Assembly: GCA_900763035.1 (NCBI GenBank)
Contig: CAAFIS010000169.1
Span: 1-15,271 of the forward strand
Length of the DNA stretch: 15,271 nt
Source of the DNA: Clostridia bacterium
GTDB taxonomy: Bacteria > Bacillota > Clostridia > Oscillospirales > Acutalibacteraceae
Direction of reading: 5' to 3'
Below the pieces are notes generated by a model that had not been told where the DNA came from, ran no database searches, and saw only the letters and a list, made by a program, of their open reading frames with translations. The position numbers and the translations under genes were made by a program. Numbering within the stretch: the first letter of the stretch is position 1; each line of letters opens with the position of its first letter. This document shows, piece by piece, positions 1 to 6,020 of the stretch.

Positions 1-59
1 CGGCCATCAGCAGCCGTAGCTCGAGAAGGAACCTATCGTTACTTATATCGCCGGTTTCA
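1..59. other. Upstream flank of the GH3 promoter, no gene recognised
   Basis: No coding region is supported here. The segment is clearly richer in A and T than the DNA after position 90, most of all at 31-60, just upstream of the -35 hexamer. That would suit an UP-like element or a regulator site. A short direct repeat TATCG occurs at 34-38 and 46-50, 12 nt apart, too short to call an operator. The end of any upstream gene lies outside the window. Confidence 0.4.
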
Positions 60-88
60 TTGACAAGCAGAGCCGCCCAGCCTATAAT
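60..88 (+). promoter_or_regulatory. Consensus sigma-A promoter for the GH3 gene
   Basis: A perfect -35 hexamer TTGACA lies at 60-65 and a perfect -10 hexamer TATAAT at 83-88, separated by exactly 17 nt. This is the ideal spacing for the housekeeping sigma factor. The predicted transcription start is near 94-96, about 360 nt before the GH3 start codon. A match this good implies high basal strength, so regulation, if any, more likely comes from repression or from the long leader than from an activator. The promoter is read directly from sequence; activity is inferred. Confidence 0.85.
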
Positions 89-221
89 ACAGGCAAGGGA
101 GTACCGAAAGCGGCCAAAAGCCAACAGATCGGCAGCGAAAAAACGACCGACCGGCAAGCCGAATGGGCGGCGATCCGGCAAGCAGCGAGCGGCCGGGCAC
201 CTACAGCTGCCACGGGGCACA

Positions 222-237
222 TCGGCCGGCCGGCCGA
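222..237. repeat. 16-bp perfect palindrome in the GH3 leader
   Basis: TCGGCCGGCCGGCCGA reads identically on both strands. It is made of alternating GGCC/CCGG units. It could be a protein-binding dyad about 130 nt downstream of the transcription start, or it may simply reflect GC-rich composition. Its bases could also pair within the RNA. Function unknown. Confidence 0.6.
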
Positions 238-270
238 CAAGAGCACGAACGCCCATGGAAACACGGACAC

Positions 271-293
271 CGCGTGTGCTCCCAGCACACGTG
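271..293 (+). other. Strong short hairpin in the GH3 leader RNA
   Basis: CGTGTGCT at 273-280 and AGCACACG at 284-291 are perfectly complementary around a CCC loop. One G-U and one further C-G pair extend the stem to 10 pairs. No T-run follows, so it is not an intrinsic terminator. Four of the leader's few T residues (275, 277, 280, 292) sit in this stem, which suggests the structure may be kept. Its role could be RNA stability, a regulator-binding element or nothing; the sequence does not decide. Confidence 0.55.
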
Positions 294-440
294 CAACGAC
301 GCGCGGCCGGGCGTTCTCGAGCACCGCAAAAGCCGCAGACGACGCCGACAGGCGGAAAAGCACCCGGGCACACGGTAAAGCGATCGCGTCGGGCATAACG
401 CAGCGAAAGCGAAACGCCCGCAGACGCACGGAAAAACGAC

Positions 441-447
441 GAGGAGG
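441..447 (+). promoter_or_regulatory. Ribosome binding site of the GH3 gene
   Basis: GAGGAGG sits 7 nt before the ATG at 455. It fixes this start even though the reading frame is open far upstream; no alternative start codon exists in that upstream stretch. Confidence 0.85.
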
Positions 448-454
448 ACGCAGC

Positions 455-2698
455 ATGGAGATCAAAAAACAGGCAGATCTGATCCGCCCGGAATGGGAGG
501 AACGCATCACCGAACTGCTCGGTAAAATGACGCTGGACGAAAAGATCGGACAGCTCCATCAGGTAGGGCCGTCGCCGGTGGGCGGCTTTGCCGTATCGCT
601 GGAAGAGCACCGGCAGATGCTGGCCGACGGGCGCATCACGCAAGAGGAGTTCGACGCCTTTTGCAGCGGCACGGCGCGCGACACGCAGGAACAGGACGTG
701 CGCGAGGGACGCATCGGCTCGTTCCTCGGGGTATCGGGCGCGGAAGCGTGCGACCATCTGCAGCACATCGCCGTAGAACAGTCGCGTCTGGGGATCCCGC
801 TGCTGTTCGGGCTGGACGTGATCCACGGGCAGCACACGATCTTTCCGATCCCGTTGGCGGAGTCCTGTGCTTGGGACGAGGCGCTTTGGGAAAAGAGCGC
901 CGCCATCGCCGCCGCGGAGGCGGCCGCGGACGGCATCGCTTGGACGTTCGCCCCGATGGTCGACATCGCCCGCGATGCCCGCTGGGGACGGATCGCCGAG
1001 GGCGCCGGTGAGGACAGCTATCTGGGTGCGCGCTGCGCCGCCGCCCGTGTGCGCGGGTTCCAAGGCGAGGATCCGTCCGCGCCGGACCGCGTGCTGTCCT
1101 GCGCCAAGCATTTCATCGCCTACGGCGCCGCCTGCGGCGGCCGCGATTATAACAACGCCGACCTCAGCGAGCAGACGCTGCGCGAAGTCTATCTGCCGCC
1201 GTTTTCCGCCGCGCTCGCGGCCGGGGCGGCCACGGTCATGCCCTCGTTCAACGATGTCAACGGCGTGCCCAGCTCGGTCAATACCTTCCTGCTGCGGCAG
1301 ATCCTGCGCGAGGAGCTAGGCTTTTCCGGCTTTACGGTCAGCGATGCCAACGCCATCGCCGAATGTGTGATCCACGGCGCGGCGGCCGATCGCCGGGACG
1401 CGGCCAAACAAGCACTTGCCGCCGGGATGGACATGGATATGTACTCCGGCTGCTATCGCGACGAACTGAAAGCGCTGATCGAGGCCGGGCAGATCACGAC
1501 GGCACAGCTGGACGAGGCCGTGCGGCGTGTGCTGCGGATCAAATTTGCCAAAGGGCTGTTCGATCACCCGTACACGCGCCACCGCCTGACCGCGGCCGAC
1601 CTTGCCGCGCACCGTGCGGCGGCCCGGGACGCGGCCTGTGCGAGCGCCGTGCTGCTGAAAAACGACGGCGTGCTGCCGCTTTTGCCGAAAACGCCAGTGC
1701 TGCTGGTGGGCAAGCTGGCCGACTGCGCGGGCGAGATGCTCGGCACATGGAACATCTACGGCCGTGCGGAGGAAACGGTCAGCATCAAGGCCGCGCTGGA
1801 AGAAGAAGGCGTGCTTGCCGGGTATCTGCCGTGCTGCGGGCCGGATATGCCGCTTGACCGCGACGAACTTACGCAGGCGATCCGCAGCGAAACGAACACC
1901 GTCATCGCCGTCGTCGGCGAACTGGCCGATCACAGCGGCGAAGCATCCTCTTTGTGCGACATCGATCTGCCGGGAGAGCAGAACGAGATGCTCACCGCGC
2001 TGCGGCAGGCGGGCAAGACCGTCATCACCGTGCTGTGCAACGGCCGCCCGATGGCGATCCCGAACGCGGTGGAGCGTTCGAACGCCCTGCTGGAGCTGTG
2101 GCACGCGGGCAGCGAGGCCGGACACGCCGCCGCCGATCTGCTCTTTGGCCGCGCGATGCCCGCCGGACGGCTGACGGCGACGTTCCCGTACCGTTCCGGC
2201 GAATGCCCGCTGTATTACGACCATCCGAACACCGGACGGCCGCTCTCCCCCGGCCGTTTCAGCAGCAAATATCTTGATGCGCCGCTGGAGCCGCTGTTCC
2301 CGTTCGGGTCCGGTCTGACCTACACGACCTTTGCCTACGACGACCTGCAGTGTACGGCAGACAGGCAGGGGATCCACACCACCGTCACGGTGAAGAATAC
2401 TGGCGAGCGTGCCGCCAAGGAAACGGTGCAGCTATACATCCGCGATCTGGTCGCCAGCCGTGTGCGGCCGGTGCTGCAGCTTGCCGGATTCCGGCAGATC
2501 CTGCTTGCCCCCGGGCAGACAGAACGGGTGTGCCTGACCGTCGAGCCGGAGCGGCTGGCCTTTTACGATACGCGGATGCGCCGCGTCATCGAGCCGGGTG
2601 ACTTCCTTATACAGGCCGGTCACAGCTCGGCCGACGGCCTGCAGCAGACCGTCACCGTATCGGCCGACCTGGCCGCCGACTATCTGCGGCAGATCTAA
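455..2698 (+). CDS. Glycoside hydrolase family 3 beta-glucosidase (BglX-like)
   Basis: A retaining exo-beta-glycosidase of 747 residues, probably cleaving terminal beta-glucosyl (possibly beta-xylosyl) units from imported oligosaccharides. The three domains of the BglX type are visible: an N-terminal barrel (about 15-365) with CAKHF and GRDY motifs; an alpha/beta sandwich (about 390-590); and a C-terminal fibronectin-III-like domain (about 640-735). The predicted nucleophile is Asp297 in GFTVSDANA and the predicted acid/base is Glu496 in HSGEASS, which aligns by eye with the E. coli BglX HEASS motif. Unlike BglX it has no signal peptide, so it should act in the cytoplasm. The residue after the nucleophile is Ala, not the frequent Trp or Tyr, so specificity may differ. 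It has its own promoter and is convergent with the eight-gene operon. Family is secure; substrate is inferred. Confidence 0.93.
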   Translation: MEIKKQADLIRPEWEERITELLGKMTLDEKIGQLHQVGPSPVGGFAVSLEEHRQMLADGRITQEEFDAFCSGTARDTQEQDVREGRIGSFLGVSGAEACDHLQHIAVEQSRLGIPLLFGLDVIHGQHTIFPIPLAESCAWDEALWEKSAAIAAAEAAADGIAWTFAPMVDIARDARWGRIAEGAGEDSYLGARCAAARVRGFQGEDPSAPDRVLSCAKHFIAYGAACGGRDYNNADLSEQTLREVYLPPFSAALAAGAATVMPSFNDVNGVPSSVNTFLLRQILREELGFSGFTVSDANAIAECVIHGAAADRRDAAKQALAAGMDMDMYSGCYRDELKALIEAGQITTAQLDEAVRRVLRIKFAKGLFDHPYTRHRLTAADLAAHRAAARDAACASAVLLKNDGVLPLLPKTPVLLVGKLADCAGEMLGTWNIYGRAEETVSIKAALEEEGVLAGYLPCCGPDMPLDRDELTQAIRSETNTVIAVVGELADHSGEASSLCDIDLPGEQNEMLTALRQAGKTVITVLCNGRPMAIPNAVERSNALLELWHAGSEAGHAAADLLFGRAMPAGRLTATFPYRSGECPLYYDHPNTGRPLSPGRFSSKYLDAPLEPLFPFGSGLTYTTFAYDDLQCTADRQGIHTTVTVKNTGERAAKETVQLYIRDLVASRVRPVLQLAGFRQILLAPGQTERVCLTVEPERLAFYDTRMRRVIEPGDFLIQAGHSSADGLQQTVTVSADLAADYLRQI

Positions 2699-2710
2699 AC
2701 GCAGAAAAAG

Positions 2711-2770
2711 AGCCCGCCCGGTGCACCGTCCGATCAAACGGACGGCGCGCCGGGCGGGGCTTTATTCTTT
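2711..2770. terminator. Bidirectional intrinsic terminator between convergent genes
   Basis: The arms 2711-2721 and 2750-2761 pair (AGCCCGCCCGG with CCGGGCGGGGCT, one bulged G), and an inner perfect 7-bp stem, CCGTCCG/CGGACGG, closes on a 6-nt loop at 2733-2738. Together they form a nearly continuous long hairpin. On the + strand it is followed by TTTATTCTTTTT, ending the GH3 transcript; on the - strand it is followed by CTCTTTTTCTG, ending the operon transcript. The + strand T-run lies inside the last codons of the AraC gene, whose stop codon begins right beside the stem. Confidence 0.9.
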
Positions 2771-3739
2771 TTCGCCGTCGGTTTTTCCTGCCGCGTCGGG
2801 TGCGTTCTCCTGCTCCTCGTCGCGGATCACGCTGGAGTCGATCTCGTCATCGTCATAGTTTTTCAGGCTGAGCAGCGTGCGGTATCCCTGCGCCGACATC
2901 CCCATGATCCGCCGGAAGATCCGTGCGAAATGCTGCCGGCTGTTGAAGCCGACCTCGTAGGCGATGTCCTCCACGGCGCGGTCGGTCATGCGCAGAAGGT
3001 AAGCGGCACGCAGCACCCGATAGCGGTTGAGGTGGTCGATGATCGTGCAGCCCTCGGCGATCTTGAACAGTCGCTCCACATAGTTCGGATGCAGGTTGAC
3101 GATATCGGCGATGTCCTGCAGGGTCAGCGCGCTGCCGTAGTTCTGCTCGATATGCTCCTTCACTGCGTCCACATACTGCCCTTGCTGCACCGTCAGCGTG
3201 CCACGGCTGTAGTACATCGTCAGCTCCGCGAAGAACGTGCCGACATACAGCGACTGCAGCAGCGCGATGCCGGGATCCGTCAGCTGCGGATAGCGCACGA
3301 TCATATCGAGCAGCAGCTTCATCACCGTGGACACATCGCTGCAATTCGAAAAAACGACGACGTCCTGATCGTTCTCGGCCAACCGGCGAAAGCCGGGCGA
3401 CCGCTGTGCGAGATCGTCCAGTGGATAGGCACCGAACGGATCCGGCAGAAACTCGAACTCGAGATTGAGGATCTGCACCGGCTGCTCGATCACGAGGCGG
3501 TGGCGCACGGCGGTATTGATCGCCAGACAGCCGCGCGGCCGCACCGTGACGCTACGCACCGATGCCTTATCCTCCGACAGCACCTGACAGCTGAACATCC
3601 CGCCGACGGCATACATGAATTCCACCGTGTTATGCCGGTGGAACCGCATCGAGAAATCCGGCCGGAACGGCTGCATATAACCGAGCCGCGGGCGGACATA
3701 CAGCCCGGCGTGGCAAGCCTGAGCCAAACGGTAGGGCAT
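2762..3739 (-). CDS. AraC-family transcriptional regulator
   Basis: A 325-residue DNA-binding regulator. The N-terminal half (about 25-100) has a cupin-type sensor region with the RFHRHNTVEF pattern seen in sugar-binding AraC proteins. The C-terminal half (about 190-290) is the two-helix-turn-helix AraC domain: first helix pair around LTLQDIADIVNLHPNYV, second around AVEDIAYEVGFNSRQHF. After it comes an unusual acidic tail of about 30 residues (294-325) rich in Asp and Glu. It starts at the ATG at 3739 with AAAGGAG about 7 nt upstream. It is the last gene of the - strand operon, 39 nt after the DUF4091 gene with no terminator between, so it is probably co-transcribed with the genes it controls. 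It most likely senses a breakdown product and regulates this operon and perhaps the GH3 gene; that is inference. Confidence 0.92.
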   Translation of the reverse strand: MPYRLAQACHAGLYVRPRLGYMQPFRPDFSMRFHRHNTVEFMYAVGGMFSCQVLSEDKASVRSVTVRPRGCLAINTAVRHRLVIEQPVQILNLEFEFLPDPFGAYPLDDLAQRSPGFRRLAENDQDVVVFSNCSDVSTVMKLLLDMIVRYPQLTDPGIALLQSLYVGTFFAELTMYYSRGTLTVQQGQYVDAVKEHIEQNYGSALTLQDIADIVNLHPNYVERLFKIAEGCTIIDHLNRYRVLRAAYLLRMTDRAVEDIAYEVGFNSRQHFARIFRRIMGMSAQGYRTLLSLKNYDDDEIDSSVIRDEEQENAPDAAGKTDGEKE

Positions 3740-3778
3740 ACGGGGCTCCTTTCTTGGGATCGAAAAACGCGGTGAAGA

Positions 3779-5989
3779 TCACCGGGCGGGCTCCGGCGGC
3801 GCGCTCAGCGCGTCGAGCGCCATGCTGCGCAGCGTCTCCGGCGCGGCCTCGCCGGCCAGATACATTTCCTTTAAGCGGCGGTGGGCCGCGGGCGCGTGCT
3901 CCCGCAGCAGCGCCATGAGGCGGTGATCCTCGTACCCCGCGCGCTGCGCCTCGCTGGCGCGGGTCGGGATCGGGCCATACATCCCGCCATAGACGCACTG
4001 ATAGTTGATCGTGCCGTCCACGTTCTCCTGCGGGCGGACGGTGTTGTCCCAGCTGTCCAGACGCGGGCAATAATAGGAATAAAAACCCCACAGGTTCATG
4101 TCCCGCGCCAGAGAATCCCACGCACAGGTGCGTGCCAGAGAAACGAGATCCGCGCGATCGGCGTTCATATGCTGACCGGACACGGCGTACTGACCGTTGA
4201 ACTCGCGCCCCGTACGGAAATAGCACAGGGAGAGCGGCCGGTCCTCGAGGTTGAGGAACAGCGGCACCGAAAGGTCGACCAGCCGGTCGTACCAGCCGTC
4301 GAGCGCCGCCGCCACGTCCTCATCCGCAGCGACGCCGTCATGCTCGAACCCTGCCCAGAACGCGGGGTTCGCATAGATCCGGATGCGCGGCTCGATCCGC
4401 TTGCACAGCTCCACGAACGCGCGCAGCGCGCGGATGTTGTGCAGCCCCGGCTCGTCCGGCATGGCGAGGAACCATTGGTCGAAATCCAGACCCAGCCGTT
4501 CGGCGGTGCGCACGTTGTCCGCCAAGATCTGCGCCACGTCCCGCTCCACCTGCGGCGTGATGTCCTCCGCTTTGAACTCGTTCGTATAGATCCGGTCGCC
4601 ATAGCTGCCCAGCCGGTAGAGCATGAACTGTGCGCGCGGGTCGTTTTCCAGCGCGGCGCGCTGCACCGTGCCCGGCTCCGGCCAGCCACCGTAGACGTTG
4701 ATGCCGAGATCGCGGCGGTACTCCGCCTCGCGCACGGGACGGTCGGCATAAGTGAAGGGGTACATCGTCGTTTCCTCGCCCCACACCACCGTGGCGGTAT
4801 GGACGGCGGGCAGCGTATGCGGCAGCACGGTGATCTGCACGTTCTTTTCGGCCGGGACGGGCGCGCCGTCGGCCTCGGCCAGCACGCGCAGGGCATATTC
4901 GCCGGGCGCGGCATCCGCCGGGCAGGCGATGTGCAGCCACACGAGGCAGCTGCCGCCCGCAGGCAGGTGCAGCAGTGGCAGATCGCACAGCACCGCGGCG
5001 TTTTCCACGTAGCGGAACAGCCGCTCGCGCGCGAGCGTGTGCTCCTCGTCGAACAGCGGCCCGGCCGCCATGCCGTACCAGCGGCTGGCCATCACGCCGA
5101 CGAACGCGCGGCGCACGGAAAGCCCCTGCGGCGCATCCACCGTGACGCGCACGTCGCGCGGCGCGGTGGTGTCGGTGTTCGTCACGGCCAGACACACGCT
5201 CTCGCTGCCGCCGCGGCACAGCCGGCGGCTGACCGGCGCGGCCACCTGCTGCGGCGTGGGCAGGATCGGGCGCAGCGCAAGATCGCCGAAGGCCGGCTGC
5301 TCCGACCACACCGCCCCGGCCGCGGAAAGCCCCGCCCGGCGCATCCGTTTCATCCAATGGAAGCCCTCGACGTCCGAGAATGCGGTGTTCGGCGCGCCCA
5401 TGAGCGACTGCATCGCGATCGAGTTGGCATAAACGAACCGATCGACCGAAAGGTCGCCGTGCTGCTGTCGGCGTTCGGCATCGCCGAACGCCCACACCTG
5501 ATAAAGCTCGACCGCGCCGCCGTCCGCGGCCGTCACCTCGACCGTCAGATGCTGCGCCCGCCGACCGGCGAGCGGCAGGCGGTACAGCCCGCCCTCCCGT
5601 GCGCCGCCGCGCGCCAACAGCTCCGGCGTTTCGCCGTCCGTGCAGGATACCGTGACCTCCGCCGCCGGGCGGCCGAGATACAGGTCGATCTCCGTGAACG
5701 TGCAGGTCTGCCGAAAGTCCCACGCCGTGACCAGACGGCCGACCGACGTGACCGGCTCCTTACGGAAGCGGCGGATCAGCCGTCCGTCCTGCAGACGGCG
5801 TCCGGCAAGCTCCGGCAGATCCTCCGGCGTATCGGCCGGTCCGACCGTGGGCGTCAGGCAGGTATAGGCCGCGCCGGTGTAGATCGTGTCGCCGAAAAAC
5901 TCCAGATTATCCGTGAGCAATGCGCCCGGCGGCGCCGGATCCTTGCTGCCGTCCAGCCAAACGATGCCGCCTCTTTTTTCTTCCGTCAT
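3779..5989 (-). CDS. DUF4091 / GH123-like putative glycoside hydrolase
   Basis: A 736-residue protein that I assign to the DUF4091 group, which is related to glycoside hydrolase family 123. GH123 enzymes are beta-N-acetylgalactosaminidases that use a neighbouring Asp-Glu pair and the substrate's acetamido group. Here the region after about 400 looks like a barrel, and Asp512-Glu513 in FLAMPDEPG, at the end of a predicted strand, fit that pair. The first 400 or so residues look like beta-sandwich domains (for example, the stretch near 'VCLAVTNTDTTAPRDVRVTV'). No signal peptide is visible, so it is probably cytoplasmic. An AGGAGGAGGG ribosome site (5996-6005) precedes the ATG at 5989. It lies 31 nt after the GH36 gene, which points to joint breakdown of one imported glycan. 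The sugar specificity is not known; a hexosaminidase is the leading guess. Confidence 0.75.
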   Translation of the reverse strand: MTEEKRGGIVWLDGSKDPAPPGALLTDNLEFFGDTIYTGAAYTCLTPTVGPADTPEDLPELAGRRLQDGRLIRRFRKEPVTSVGRLVTAWDFRQTCTFTEIDLYLGRPAAEVTVSCTDGETPELLARGGAREGGLYRLPLAGRRAQHLTVEVTAADGGAVELYQVWAFGDAERRQQHGDLSVDRFVYANSIAMQSLMGAPNTAFSDVEGFHWMKRMRRAGLSAAGAVWSEQPAFGDLALRPILPTPQQVAAPVSRRLCRGGSESVCLAVTNTDTTAPRDVRVTVDAPQGLSVRRAFVGVMASRWYGMAAGPLFDEEHTLARERLFRYVENAAVLCDLPLLHLPAGGSCLVWLHIACPADAAPGEYALRVLAEADGAPVPAEKNVQITVLPHTLPAVHTATVVWGEETTMYPFTYADRPVREAEYRRDLGINVYGGWPEPGTVQRAALENDPRAQFMLYRLGSYGDRIYTNEFKAEDITPQVERDVAQILADNVRTAERLGLDFDQWFLAMPDEPGLHNIRALRAFVELCKRIEPRIRIYANPAFWAGFEHDGVAADEDVAAALDGWYDRLVDLSVPLFLNLEDRPLSLCYFRTGREFNGQYAVSGQHMNADRADLVSLARTCAWDSLARDMNLWGFYSYYCPRLDSWDNTVRPQENVDGTINYQCVYGGMYGPIPTRASEAQRAGYEDHRLMALLREHAPAAHRRLKEMYLAGEAAPETLRSMALDALSAPPEPAR

Positions 5990-6020
5990 CGGGGTCCCTC
6001 CTCCTTTTTTCGCCTTTGCG

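Larger units (their letters stand above)
95..454 (+). other. Long T-depleted 5' leader of the GH3 gene
   Basis: This stretch between the predicted transcription start and the GH3 start codon holds no convincing gene. By hand count, positions 121-454 contain 18 T in 334 nt (about 5%) against 93 A (about 28%), an extreme sense-strand asymmetry. Because stop codons begin with T, long open frames appear on the + strand by default; none has a plausible start with a ribosome site or a recognisable product. The frame shared with the GH3 gene is open from 20 onward but has no ATG, GTG or TTG before 455. The leader contains a 16-bp palindrome and a 10-bp hairpin, listed separately. No known riboswitch class was recognised. 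Confidence 0.6.

Noticed and set aside
60..398. 112-codon open frame in the leader
   Set aside because: It would begin with TTG inside the -35 hexamer, has no ribosome site, and is open because T is nearly absent. The product is Arg/Ala/Pro-rich with no motif.
20..454. Possible N-terminal extension of the GH3 protein, since the frame is open upstream
   Set aside because: No ATG, GTG or TTG occurs in frame before 455, and a strong ribosome site directly precedes 455.
82..510. 142-codon open frame on the - strand across the GH3 start
   Set aside because: It overlaps the promoter, leader and ribosome site of a secure gene, and the product matches nothing recognisable.
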